Source: Candidatus Rokuibacteriota bacterium
GTDB taxonomy: Bacteria > Methylomirabilota > Methylomirabilia > Rokubacteriales > CSP1-6
Length of the DNA: 9,263 nt
Direction: 5' to 3'
Assembly (NCBI GenBank): GCA_016206385.1
Contig: JACQRS010000379.1
Span: 1-9,263 of the forward strand
Shown: piece by piece, positions 1-8,700 of the stretch
Layout of the letters: each line of letters opens with the position of its first letter
Position numbering within the stretch: position 1 is the stretch's first letter
The notes under the pieces: model-generated
What the model saw: only the letters and a program-made list of their open reading frames with translations
What the model was told of the DNA's origin: nothing
The model's database searches: none
Translations under genes and position numbers: made by a program

Positions 1-453
1 GAGGAGCGGGACGTCGCAGGAGGAGACGAACGCCGCGTCGGCCTTTCCCTGAAGCGCGGCGAAGCCGGCGGCCATGCCGCGCAGCGGTCCCTCCCCCTCG
101 ATGTCGTCGTCGACGCGCAGCACCGGCACGCCCGCCGCCGGCAGGTCCTGCCCCGGGGCGCCGACCACGACGATAGGCGCCGCGGCCACGGGCGCCGCGG
201 CCATGGGCGTCCCGGCCCCGGGCGCCGCGACCAAGTCCGACGCTTTCGCCCCGGCGGCTGCGCGCAACCCCGTCGCGATGGCGCCGACCACCGTCTCGAG
301 CATGGTGCGGTCCCCGACCGGCAGCCAGGCCTTGGGACGGCCCATGCGCGTGCTGCGGCCGCCGGCCAGGACGATGCCGCCGAAGCGCGTCGCGGGACGA
401 GAGGCCCCGGCGCGTGGGGTGCCGGAACGGGTGGTCCCGCTGATCTCGCTCAT
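1..453 (-). CDS. mobA: Molybdenum cofactor guanylyltransferase MobA, 5' part (runs off the left edge)
   Basis: The 151 visible residues match the N-terminal half of MobA, the cytoplasmic enzyme that joins GMP from GTP to molybdopterin to make the bis-MGD cofactor. Visible landmarks are the nucleotide-binding motif LAGGRSTRMGRPKA at residues 29-42, the β2 strand IVVVGAP at 94-100, the GEGPLRG segment at 120-126 (the GPLAG motif region of E. coli MobA) and SSCDVPLL at 144-151, whose Asp147 corresponds to the metal-binding Asp of the family. The ATG at 453 is chosen because the fold begins about 25 residues later; only a weak GAGG lies upstream of it. The frame is open to base 1, so the C-terminal part lies outside the window. 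Oddity: a 20-residue Ala/Pro/Gly insert made of four pentapeptide repeats sits between helix α1 and β2. NTP-transferase relatives such as MocA/CTP-type enzymes share the first motif, but the GPL and CD-P motifs together favour MobA. Confidence 0.88.
   Translation of the reverse strand, partial: MSEISGTTRSGTPRAGASRPATRFGGIVLAGGRSTRMGRPKAWLPVGDRTMLETVVGAIATGLRAAAGAKASDLVAAPGAGTPMAAAPVAAAPIVVVGAPGQDLPAAGVPVLRVDDDIEGEGPLRGMAAGFAALQGKADAAFVSSCDVPLL
175..234 (-). repeat. 15-bp tandem repeat, four copies, inside mobA
   Basis: Four consecutive 15-bp units (plus-strand starts 176, 191, 206 and 221; consensus GGCGCCGCGGCCACG) differ from each other at a few positions. The first two differ at one base. 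On the mobA strand they encode the pentapeptides LVAAP, GAGTP, MAAAP and VAAAP, residues 74-93. The unit length is a multiple of three, so the frame is kept. The insert lies in a surface loop between the first helix and second strand of the Rossmann-like fold, where expansion should be tolerated. Confidence 0.75.
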
Positions 454-632
454 GGCGCGGCCTCGGCGTCGGGGGGGACGTTGGGATTATACCCGGCTAG
501 CGAATCCCGGTAAATCCACGCACGAGGTTCCGCTGGGAATCCGGCAGGACATCCGGCTGATCCTGAAGCTGAGCCTGAAGCCTCCGGTAATAAACCTCCG
601 CCCGCGGGATGGCGGGATCACGGCGGGCAAAG

Positions 633-644
633 TGACTTGCCCCC
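633..644 (+). mobile_element. Possible IS3-type terminal sequence (left)
   Basis: TGACTTGCCCCC here matches 11 of 12 bases of TGACCTGCCCCC, the outer end of the IS3-family remnant at 9064 read inward, and it lies in inverted orientation to it. Both start with TG, as IS3-family ends do. The similarity does not extend further inward. It may be a solo IS end left by an older insertion, or a chance match in GC-rich DNA. Confidence 0.3.
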
Positions 645-784
645 GGTTGTTGTGCCACCCCACCTGCTAGGTCAGAGGGGTACTCCTGCGCCTCGCGCGG
701 GCCGCAGGGCAATCTGGCACACGGGTAGGGTTAACTCAAAGACGGCGCCCCGGGCTGGCGCCGGCCCCAGACACGCGCCGGCGC

Positions 785-814
785 TTGACATGGAGAACCA
801 TCAGGATGTCTACT
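785..814 (+). promoter_or_regulatory. Possible sigma-70-type promoter for the CHAT/subtilase cassette
   Basis: A perfect TTGACA -35 box (785-790) is followed after 18 bp by TCTACT (809-814), a 4-of-6 match to TATAAT. A short inverted repeat, ACTGA at 812-816 and TCAGT at 824-828, overlaps the -10 box and the expected start site and could bind a regulator. The leader to the first gene would be about 240 nt. In GC-rich genomes the -10 consensus is often relaxed, so this is a candidate only. Confidence 0.33.
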
Positions 815-850
815 GAACGCAGATCAGTCAATTCTATTCGAACTCAAAGT

Positions 851-874
851 CGGCATGCAGGGAGCTTCATGCCG
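851..874 (+). other. Perfect 7-bp inverted repeat in the leader
   Basis: CGGCATG (851-857) and CATGCCG (868-874) form a perfect 7-bp stem with a 10-nt loop, about 40 nt after the proposed transcription start. No T-run follows (the next bases are GGGGGC), so it is not an ordinary terminator. It could be an operator for a dimeric repressor or a structure in the 5' leader. Confidence 0.25.
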
Positions 875-1058
875 GGGGGCGTTATCTCGGCGAGACTCGG
901 CGCCGCACTGATGACATAGAAGGCTGAGCGCGATCTGTGCGTTCGGCCGCCTGCCGAGCGTTGGAACAAATAGGGTGGGCCTGCTGGACCACCCGGGGGG
1001 CATTCCTGCACTGAATGTACCGGGTCTCGTCTGATCGAACCCCGGTGCCGGAAAATAC

Positions 1059-4000
1059 GTGCAAATGAAGTTGAAAAACCGGGAAGAGGGAACGGCCGTC
1101 CCGCTTGGCACGACACCAAGCCCGCGGCTCGCTCGGTTTCCTCCGGGCATACGGTACGCAGGGTTTTCGCGACGCAAGTTGATGGCTGGCAAGGCGCTAG
1201 CGGCCCCTTTCTCATGGGGTGCGCGAGCAACTTACCTGTTTCACCTGTCGGTGGCCGTCCTGCTCGTTCCGGCGATGCTCACATCCGCAGGCTCCCAGGA
1301 CGACCTGGCGGAGGTGCGTAGGTTATTGGACGACGCTCGCTTTCGTGAAGCAGAGTCTTCCGCGCGCGACCTTCTCGAGCGAGCGCAGGGCCGTCATGGG
1401 ACCAACTCCCTCGAAGCCGCCCGCGTGCTGGATCTCCTGGTCGAGGCACTGTGGCGTGGCGGCAAAGCCAGCGACCCGGAGTCCCGGCGGCTCGCGGAAA
1501 GAGCTCTACGCATCAAAGAGGAGCGGCTCGAGCCTGACCATCCCGACCTGGCGGCGAGTCTTCAGAACCTGGCAGCCGTCCTCCTGGACCTTGCCCAATA
1601 CCACGCGGCTCGACCTCTGTACGAGCGGGCCTTGGCGATCCGCGAGCGTGCCCTCGGCTCCGACCACCCGGATTTGGCCACCACGTTGAACGAGCTCGCC
1701 AAGCTGGAAAGGTCTACGGGCGACTACGCGCGGGCGAGGTCGCATCTCGAGCGTTCCCTGGGGATTCGGATGAAGGCCTTCGGGCCCGATCATCCCCAAG
1801 TTGCGAACAGCCTCAGCCGCCTGGCCAGCCTGCTCGTGGAGACAGGGCAGTATGCCGAGGCAAAACCCATGTACGAACGCGCTCTCGCAATGACCGAGCA
1901 GACCCTGGGGTCTGACCACCCGGAGGTGGCGCGGATCTTGTACAACCTGGGGAACCTGCTCAGGAACGCGGGGGACTACGACCGGGCCAAACCCCTCTTC
2001 GAGCGTGCGCTCGCGCTCAAGGAAGAGGCCGTGGGCTCCGAACATGGCGACCTCGCGTGGATCCTCACGGGACTGGCGATCCTGAAAGATGAGATGGGTG
2101 ACCCTGCGGGGGCGAAGCCGCTTCTCGAACGAGCACTGACCATACGGGAGCGGACCTTGGGGCCCGAGCATCTCGAGGTCGCCTCGAGCCTGAACAACCT
2201 GGCTCTGCTTCTACGCAACATGGGCGACTACGCCGGCGCGAGGATCCTCTATCAACGCTCCTGGAAAATCAGGGAGAAGGCGCTTGGACCGGACGATCCC
2301 CTCGTAGCTCAGAGCCTCTACAACCTCGCCGTTCTGCTTTCGGATACGGGCGACGACGCCGAAGCAAGGCCGCTCTACGAGCGCGCACTCGTCATCCGGG
2401 AGAGGGTCCTCGGACCCGCGCACCCCGAGGTAGCCTCCATCCTCCATTACCTCGCGGCACTTCTCCAAAGAACGGGCGACCCCGCCGGTGCCCGGAGCCA
2501 TTACGACCGTGCCCTCGGGATATGGGAGAAGGCTCTGGGCCCAGACCATCCCGATGTTGCGTGGACGGCCAACAGCCTTGCGAACCTGTTGCAGGACATG
2601 GGTGACCTCGCCGGTGCCAGGAGGCTCTTCGAACGCGCCCTGGCGATCCGGGTGAAAGCCCTGGGCCCGGACCATCCCCATGTGGCCGAGAGCCAGCACG
2701 GCCTGGCAAACCTCCTCCGCGGGTCGGGCGACTACCCCGGCGCGAAGGCTCTGTACGAACGCGCTCTGACGATCCGCCGAGAGGTTCTTGGTCCGGACCA
2801 TCCTCTTACCGCGACCAACCTGAGCGATCTCAGCATGGTCCTGGCCGAGTCCGGTCTGACCGCCCAGGCGTTCGAGGTCGCTCTGGAGGCGGAGGAGGTG
2901 GGACGAGCCCACCTGCGCCTGACGGCGCGCGCCCTGAGCGAGCGGGAAGCGCTCCGCTACGCGTCCACCAGGCCCTCGGGCCTGGATCTGGCCCTCTCGA
3001 TCTGCGTTCAGGAGGCGAAGAAGATCCACTCTGCGGCAAGACGCGCATGGGATGCCCTCCTCCGGAGCCGGGCGCTCATCCTCGACGAGATGGCAGCGCG
3101 CCGCCGCCTGGTCGTGGAAACCGGAGACCCCGAGCTATTCCGGCTCTATGGCGGACTCGCATCGGCCCGAGGGCACCTCGCGGGTCTGAGAGTCCGGGTT
3201 CCCTCCGGGCACCATTCTGAGCGGCTTCGGCAGTTGCTCGATGAGGCCCGCCGGCAGAAAGAGCAGGCCGAACGGCTCCTCGCCGAGAAGAGCCTGGTCT
3301 TCCGGGATCGGCTGGAGAAGGATCGTCTGGGTCTGGACGAAGTCGCAGCGTCTCTCCCTCCGGGCAGCGCCCTGGTGGCCTACGCCCTCTACAACCGGCA
3401 CCAATGGCCGGGGAGAAAACCCGAACCGCCTCGTCCGGCGCAAGCGACAGGGGCCGGGAACTTCCTTTCCTACCTCGCCTTTGTGCTCCGGCGCGGCGCC
3501 CGGGAACCGGCCGTGGTTCACATAGGTTCCGCGGAGGAGGTCGACAGTGCCGTCTCGCGCTGGGCAGAAGCGATCCGAGAGGCGAGGCCGGAACGTCCAG
3601 CATCAAACAAAGCCGAGAGCGCGTACCGCTCGGCGGGGGAACTGCTGCGCCGGAAAATATGGGATCCGGTGGCCGTCCATCTCGAGGACTGCATCCTCGT
3701 CTTCGTTGTCCCCGAGGGTGCCATCAATCTCGTGAGCCTGGCCTCCCTCCCTGACGGTGAAACAAACTACCTCATCGAGACGGGGCCGCTCCTGCACTAT
3801 CTCTCCGGGGAACGCGATCTCGTGCGCAGGGCAAGGGACCGGGACAAGGGTGCTGGACTGCTCGCCATTGGCGGGCCGGATTTCGAAAACACGTCGCTCA
3901 TTGGCGCGCACGTTCCGGCGACAACGGCGCGCAAGCGAGGCACTGACGTGGCGTCCGCGGCCCTGCAACCTTTCCGAGGGAAGCGCTCGGCATGCGCTGA

Positions 4001-4769
4001 CTTTCGATCGATCCATTTCGAACCCCTGCCGGCGACGCTTCAGGAGACCCAGGAGATCGTCGACCTCTGGAGACGGTGGAGCGGTGCCGGAAAGAGTCGG
4101 GACGCTGACGGAAGAGGCCCATCCCGGGAGCCCCGCGGTCGCGTCGTGCACCTGACCGGCTCGGCTGCGAGCGAGGCGGCATTCAAGGATCGAGCTCCCG
4201 GCAGGCTTGTGGTGCATCTCGCAACCCATGGTTTCTTCCTCTCGGATCGCTGTTCTTCCGCTCCCGGATCGTCGCGCGCGGTCGGGGGGCTGGCCACTGT
4301 GCAGAGTCCGACTGCGTCGCTACCGGCCGGCGAGAATCCTTTGCTCTTGTCCGGTCTGGCGCTCAGCGGGGCGAACCAGCGCGCGGCGGCGGGACCCGAC
4401 GAAGAGGACGGCATCCTCACGGCCGAGGAGATCGGGGCCATGGACCTCTCGGGGGTGGAATGGGCCGTCCTGTCCGCGTGCGACACGGGGATCGGGGAGG
4501 TCAGGGTGGGGGAAGGCGTGTTCGGGCTGCGGCGGGCCTTTCAGATAGCAGGCACGGGGACCCTCATCATGAGCCTGTGGCCGGTGGAGGACGAGACGGC
4601 GCGCCAGTGGATGCTGGCGCTTTACGAATCCCGTTTCGAGAAGGGCCTCGGGACCGCCGAGGCGGTGCGTCAGGCCAGCCTGGAAGCGTTTCACCGCCGG
4701 CGCGAAGAGCGCAAGAGCACGCATCCCTTTCACTGGGCGGCGTTTGTTGCAACAGGCGACTGGCGGTGA
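1059..4769 (+). CDS. Exported TPR-CHAT protease (caspase/separase-like)
   Basis: This 1,236-aa protein begins with a hydrophobic export or anchor segment (residues 58-75, ending PAMLTSAGSQ). Next come kinesin-light-chain-type TPRs of exactly 42 residues from about 119 to 622, a helical linker (about 623-770, with a charged coiled-coil-like stretch near 720-755), and the CHAT region (about 800-1234). CHAT is a clan CD cysteine peptidase fold related to caspases and separase. The dyad is intact: His1057 in HLATHG and Cys1141 in LSACDTG. The family signatures VPEGAINLV, HYLSGERDLV and SLWPVEDE are also present. TPRs in such proteins usually bind the trigger or substrate, so the product is probably a periplasmic or envelope-bound, ligand-gated protease (inference). 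GTG 1059 is used because a GGA at 1050-1052 is the only ribosome-site-like element. ATG 1182 (residue 42) would give a better-shaped signal peptide but has no such site. An SRRK stretch at 38-41 faintly recalls a Tat motif. It is the first gene of the probable operon; the next starts 98 bp downstream. Confidence 0.93.
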   Translation: MQMKLKNREEGTAVPLGTTPSPRLARFPPGIRYAGFSRRKLMAGKALAAPFSWGARATYLFHLSVAVLLVPAMLTSAGSQDDLAEVRRLLDDARFREAESSARDLLERAQGRHGTNSLEAARVLDLLVEALWRGGKASDPESRRLAERALRIKEERLEPDHPDLAASLQNLAAVLLDLAQYHAARPLYERALAIRERALGSDHPDLATTLNELAKLERSTGDYARARSHLERSLGIRMKAFGPDHPQVANSLSRLASLLVETGQYAEAKPMYERALAMTEQTLGSDHPEVARILYNLGNLLRNAGDYDRAKPLFERALALKEEAVGSEHGDLAWILTGLAILKDEMGDPAGAKPLLERALTIRERTLGPEHLEVASSLNNLALLLRNMGDYAGARILYQRSWKIREKALGPDDPLVAQSLYNLAVLLSDTGDDAEARPLYERALVIRERVLGPAHPEVASILHYLAALLQRTGDPAGARSHYDRALGIWEKALGPDHPDVAWTANSLANLLQDMGDLAGARRLFERALAIRVKALGPDHPHVAESQHGLANLLRGSGDYPGAKALYERALTIRREVLGPDHPLTATNLSDLSMVLAESGLTAQAFEVALEAEEVGRAHLRLTARALSEREALRYASTRPSGLDLALSICVQEAKKIHSAARRAWDALLRSRALILDEMAARRRLVVETGDPELFRLYGGLASARGHLAGLRVRVPSGHHSERLRQLLDEARRQKEQAERLLAEKSLVFRDRLEKDRLGLDEVAASLPPGSALVAYALYNRHQWPGRKPEPPRPAQATGAGNFLSYLAFVLRRGAREPAVVHIGSAEEVDSAVSRWAEAIREARPERPASNKAESAYRSAGELLRRKIWDPVAVHLEDCILVFVVPEGAINLVSLASLPDGETNYLIETGPLLHYLSGERDLVRRARDRDKGAGLLAIGGPDFENTSLIGAHVPATTARKRGTDVASAALQPFRGKRSACADFRSIHFEPLPATLQETQEIVDLWRRWSGAGKSRDADGRGPSREPRGRVVHLTGSAASEAAFKDRAPGRLVVHLATHGFFLSDRCSSAPGSSRAVGGLATVQSPTASLPAGENPLLLSGLALSGANQRAAAGPDEEDGILTAEEIGAMDLSGVEWAVLSACDTGIGEVRVGEGVFGLRRAFQIAGTGTLIMSLWPVEDETARQWMLALYESRFEKGLGTAEAVRQASLEAFHRRREERKSTHPFHWAAFVATGDWR
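1539..2924 (+). repeat. Tandem 126-bp TPR-coding repeats with exact phase
   Basis: The landmark 'LGPDHP' recurs with its His (or equivalent) at residues 161, 203, 245, 287, 329, 371, 413, 455, 497, 539 and 581, exactly 42 residues apart with no insertion or deletion over 11 units. A degenerate unit of the same length precedes them at 119-160. The consensus unit is close to HP-VA-SL-NLA-LL---GDYA-A--LYERALAIREKALGPD, as in TPR_10/TPR_12 kinesin light chain repeats. Units with the His at 329 (HG) and 371 (HL), and the unit at 413 (DP), have lost the HP dipeptide, while units 455-581 are the most regular. Confidence 0.9.
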
Positions 4770-4855
4770 GTGTGAAGAGCGCACGATGCTCGGAGGACTG
4801 GTTTCCAGAGCGGACGTTCTGGTTCCGCTCGCGGCCGCAGGCAGCCACTGCGCGG

Positions 4856-4862
4856 AAGGAGG
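4856..4862 (+). promoter_or_regulatory. Strong ribosome-binding site of the lipoprotein gene
   Basis: AAGGAGG lies 5 nt before the ATG at 4868 and is a near-perfect anti-16S match. It fixes the start of the second gene, although its reading frame stays open upstream to 4460 inside the preceding gene. It is much stronger than the sites of the two protease genes, suggesting that the lipoprotein is translated more. Confidence 0.8.
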
Positions 4863-4867
4863 AGAAG

Positions 4868-5674
4868 ATGGCGACTCTTGCGAAGGTCAGGGCTATGGCG
4901 TCGTTGGCGGGCTTTCTTGCGGCGGCGATTCTAATCGCCGGTTGCACCCACGGGAGGCTGATCATCGAAGATGAGGACCTCGCCGCCTGGATGGTCGCCC
5001 ACAACACGTTCGCCAAACCTCCGGACGTTACTTGGCCGGATTGGTACGCGAAGTACCATCGCGACGGGGTCCTGTTCCAATTCGGGGACTATAAGAGCAT
5101 CGGGGACATCTTCGGATCGATCTCTTTTGAAAGGCGGGGCGCTTCGGTCCGTGAGCTTCGGAAAGGCGATTTCATCTGGATCAACCTCGAGGTGGAGGAC
5201 CCGACACGACCCTCACCCGCCATGGAGAGGAGTCACCTCGCTTCGCTCTATCCGGTCGGTTCGCTCTATCCGGATCCCAATCACCCCACTCCCTGCGATT
5301 TGGTCGAGACGAACGACGACTTCCTCCGTATCTGCCGGGTGTTGCCCTGCCAGACAGATGCCGATATGAAGAAAGTTCCCAGAAGCTGTATCCGCATGAG
5401 GTCGCTCAGCGGATTCATGCGACCGTACGCAGTTATGACTTACTGGCAGGGGCCCCATGGGTACAGGCTCAAGGTTGTCGTTCCGGCAGCGGGGAGACAT
5501 CCACAGCACATCTTTGAATTCAAGGACCGGGTCAAGATCTCCATCCACAAGGATGGCGCTCCTCCCGAAAGTCTTGATGATATCGACGTCATCCGTGTCA
5601 AAGTAAAACCCCCGACGGCGGGACAGCCGTCGCCCGGGCACGGGGGCTATCACTCTCCCCCTTGGGAACCGTAG
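4868..5674 (+). CDS. Lipoprotein of unknown function
   Basis: The product has 268 aa. Residues 1-25 are a type II signal peptide: Lys6 and Arg8, a hydrophobic core at 11-24 and lipobox IAGC, with Cys26 as the acylation site. Thr follows the Cys, so under the usual +2 rule it would go to the outer membrane in a diderm. I recognise no family. The mature part has an acidic, aromatic N-terminal section (WMVAHNTF, then PPDVTWPDWYAKY at 51-61), four cysteines (143, 156, 161 and 174) that could form disulfides, a probable β-rich section (about 188-248, including KVVVPAAGRHPQHIFEF) and a Pro/Gly/His tail ending HGGYHSPPWEP. It lies between two protease genes, 98 bp after the TPR-CHAT gene and 69 bp before the subtilase gene, on the same strand. 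It could be a substrate, an inhibitor or the envelope anchor of the pair; nothing in the sequence decides between these. Confidence 0.85.
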   Translation: MATLAKVRAMASLAGFLAAAILIAGCTHGRLIIEDEDLAAWMVAHNTFAKPPDVTWPDWYAKYHRDGVLFQFGDYKSIGDIFGSISFERRGASVRELRKGDFIWINLEVEDPTRPSPAMERSHLASLYPVGSLYPDPNHPTPCDLVETNDDFLRICRVLPCQTDADMKKVPRSCIRMRSLSGFMRPYAVMTYWQGPHGYRLKVVVPAAGRHPQHIFEFKDRVKISIHKDGAPPESLDDIDVIRVKVKPPTAGQPSPGHGGYHSPPWEP

Positions 5675-5743
5675 AAGTGGGGCCGTCACCGTTGCCCCGG
5701 CTGAAGCGCGCCGTTGCGGAGGCTGCATGAAGGTGTCCAGAAA

Positions 5744-8700
5744 ATGCCTGCTGCGAGCAAAGGAGTGAAGTATCCCGACGCGTATGGCTCGGACCACCTT
5801 GGACCCACCCGGTTCCGGGGGGTCCTTTCAGGCGCGCCTGTTCTCGTCGTCCTGTGGTTCTCGTGGCCCGCGAGCGGAGTCCTCGCGCAAGGAATGGAAG
5901 GAGTCTCAGACAGGCTCGTTCAAGTGCGTTTCAAGGAGGGCACGGTCGTGGATCCACCGGGCGCGCCTTTGCCTGCGGATCTCCTGAACCTCGTGCAGGG
6001 AATCAGCCGGCTGTTCAGCTTGCCCGAAGAGACATTGAACAGGCTACGGGCTGCCGGGCAGGCGGCTTCCGGTTCCACACTCCCCGACTTGAACCTCTGG
6101 TTCGAAATCATCCTGAGGGAGGGCACGGACGCCCGCTCATTCCTGGCGGACTTGAAGCGGGTCTCCGGTGTGAATGTCGCGCAACTGGCGCCCCTGCCGG
6201 CCCCGTTGCCGGCGGTCACGCCAGACTTCACTCAGTATCAGGGCTACCGGAGGGCCGCGCCGGACGGAATCAACGCGGATTTCTCCGCTACCCTCCCGGG
6301 AGGCAATGGAAGCGGCATCACGATCTACGATGTGGAGTACAGCTGGAACCAGGACCACGAAAATCTCAGGAGGGCCCGGGGAATTCAGTTGCTCATGAGG
6401 CCAGGGGATTCGGCCGTGGATCCATACTATGACAACAATCACGGCACCGCAGTCTTGGGGATCCTGGTTGCGGATGGAGACGCCAAGGGCGTGACCGGTA
6501 TCTCCTGGGATGCCCAGATCATGCTCGCGTCCGCGCAGACAAACATGGAAGGATACAACCCGGCTAATGCCATTCTTCTCGCTGTCGCCGACGCTACGCC
6601 CGGTGACGTGATCTTGATCGAGCAACAAGCGCACGCATGTAACCTGGGTCTATCCTGCGACGGCCCGGGTGGCGATTGTGGTCCCCTCGAGTGGGATCAA
6701 CCGGTTTTCGACGCGATCCAGACGGCCACGGCGAACCGCATCGTCGTGGTGGAGGCGGCTGGAAACGGCGGAGTGGATCTGGATCTGGCAAGTTGCGGGG
6801 GCACCTTCAACCGCAGTGTTCGGGATTCCGGAGCGATCATCGTCGGAGCCGGAGGCGTCCCCGGGGCGAGCGACCTCGAGCGCCTGGAGTTCTCTTCGTT
6901 CGGGAGCCGTGTGGACCTGCAGGGCTGGGGAAGCCGCGTTTGGACGACCGGGTACGGCAACTCCTACTCTAATTCCGATGATCGAGGCAATCCCGATTTC
7001 TTCTACACGGGATGGTTTGACGGGACGTCCAGTGCCTCGGCAATCGTGGCGGGAGCGGTTGCGAATCTTCAGGGCATCGCCATCAATCTCTTCGGTACGC
7101 CCCTCGTTCCCTTCCAGGTTCGGGAGTTGTTGACCAAGACCGGGTCTCCTCAGATCATCAGGGACACGTTGGGGAATATCGGTCCCCGGCCCGACCTCAT
7201 GGCGGCCATCGGGAAGTTGAGGGAGGGAGAAATCGATCTCTTCATGATTGTGGACCTATCTGGAAGCTTCCAGGACGAGTTGCCGCTGTTCCAGGCTCAA
7301 GCGCCGGGGATCATCGATACCATCAATGCCACTAACGCCAATGTGAGGTGGGGACTGGCGAGGTTCGAGGATTATCCCATCTCGCCCTTTGGGTCTTCCG
7401 CTGCGGGCGATAGGGCGTACGAACGGCTGATTGATCTCACTGACGAGGCAGAACGGGTCAAGGACGCGATCGAGGTGCTCACCGTCCGGAGCGGAGCCGA
7501 TCTGCCTCAAAGCCAGTTGGCGGCCCTATTCCAGGCGGCCAGTGGGGCAGGACAGAACTTATCGGCCGTCGGGTTTCCGGGGGCCAGCATTCCCCCGGGG
7601 CAGCAAGCCAATTTCCGTTCTGGTGCGACGAAAATCTTCCTGCTCTGGACGGACGCAGCGTTCCATCTCCCCGGGGATGACGGAATAATGATCTCCTATC
7701 CGGGTCCGAGTTTTGTAGACACGGTCGATGCGATCATGGCCCTCGATCCCCCCGTGGTGATCGGCATTTCCTCGGGGACCGACGCCGTTGCGGATCTGAA
7801 GGCCATCGCGGCGGCAACGGAGTCCCTGGCACCCCCCGGTGGCGTGGACTGCGACGGCAATGGTTCCCTGGATCTCACGGAAGGGGATCCCTTGGTGTGC
7901 AGCATCGCTCTCTCCGGAGAGGGAATCGGCAAGGCGATCGAAACCCTCGTGGATGCCGCCATCGAAGCCGCCACGCCGGTGACCACATGTATGGATGTGA
8001 CGGTTCCGGCGGATCCTGCGGGTTGCACCGCCTCCGCTGACATCGACAGGGGCTCATTCGATCCGGGCGGGGGCCCCATCGCCCTGACGCAGTCGCCGCC
8101 GGGCCCTTATTCTGTCGGCGAGAGACTCGTTACGCTCAAGGCCACTGACGAGACCGGACTCACAGGCTACTGCACCGGTGTCGTGACTGTCTTGGATCAG
8201 GAGCCGCCGACCTTCGATTGTCCTTCGTCGCTGCATCTCTTCGCAGCCGGTTGTCGCGGCTTCGCGCAGGTTCCACTTGATCCCACGCGGGCCCAGGACA
8301 ACTGTGATGAGGTGACTCTCTCCGCCTCCCCCCTCGAGGTTGCCTGCGACCAGACCCAGATGGTGACAATCAAGGCCACCGACGGTTCCGGGATCGTCAC
8401 GACCTGCAGCCTCCCGGTGTCGGTCGAGTGCCGCGACCCGCTCGGGCAGGGGTACTGGCACCGGCAGTGCCTGGGCGCGGGCCTGATCACTCCGGGGCGT
8501 AAGGGGCGGGGTCCGCAGGAGCCGCTCGAGGCCGACTTCATCAGGACGCTGGTCCCGGCCGTCGACCAGATGCTTCAGGACACGGTCTTCGAGTCCCGCA
8601 CCTGTCAGGCCGGCATCGACGATCAGCCGCCGAACGACCCCTGCGAGAGGGCGCTGAAGGCGTACACGTCGTTGCTCCTCAACCTGGCGGCGTCGCGCCT

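Larger units (their letters stand above)
454..1058. other. 605-bp region between mobA and the TPR-CHAT gene, no convincing gene
   Basis: This stretch separates divergently transcribed mobA and the cassette. It holds an IS-end-like sequence (633-644), a possible promoter for the cassette (785-814) and a small hairpin (851-874). On the minus strand a frame is open from 730 to a TAG at 497-499, 43 bp before mobA. Its tail reads like protein (AEVYYRRLQAQLQDQ, then PDVLPDSQRNLVRGF), but it has no ATG, only a TTG at 712, and I recognise no family. It could be the eroded 3' end of a gene that once preceded mobA. The remaining overlapping frames on the minus strand at 824-1230 have no family character. 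Confidence 0.5.

Noticed and set aside
74..670. Plus-strand 198-codon frame
   Set aside because: It lies antisense to mobA, has Ala/Pro/Ser/Arg-rich shadow composition, and the opposite strand shows clear MobA motifs.
824..1230. Overlapping minus-strand frames upstream of the TPR-CHAT gene
   Set aside because: Two frames overlap each other, are rich in Pro/Arg/Ser and show no motif, export signal or ribosome-binding site.
1506..3029. Long minus-strand frames antisense to the TPR array
   Set aside because: They repeat with the 126-bp period because the coding strand repeats; no independent family character.
1059..4769. Type III-E CRISPR (Craspase) partner
   Set aside because: The protein has TPR and CHAT parts, but there is no repeat-spacer array or Cas gene in the window, and the N-terminus looks exported.
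4460..4867. Upstream extension of the lipoprotein frame to 404 aa
   Set aside because: It overlaps the CHAT catalytic region in another frame; the strong ribosome-binding site and lipoprotein signal fix the start at 4868.
5609..5646. Nested hairpin (GACGGC/GCCGTC inside CCCCCG/CGGGGG) as a terminator after the lipoprotein gene
   Set aside because: It lies inside the coding region before the stop and has no T-run; more likely a result of GC-rich coding sequence.
4770..5743. Gasdermin substrate next to the CHAT protease
   Set aside because: The adjacent gene encodes a lipoprotein with a signal peptide, whereas bacterial gasdermins are cytoplasmic and lack one; no gasdermin-like pattern is visible.
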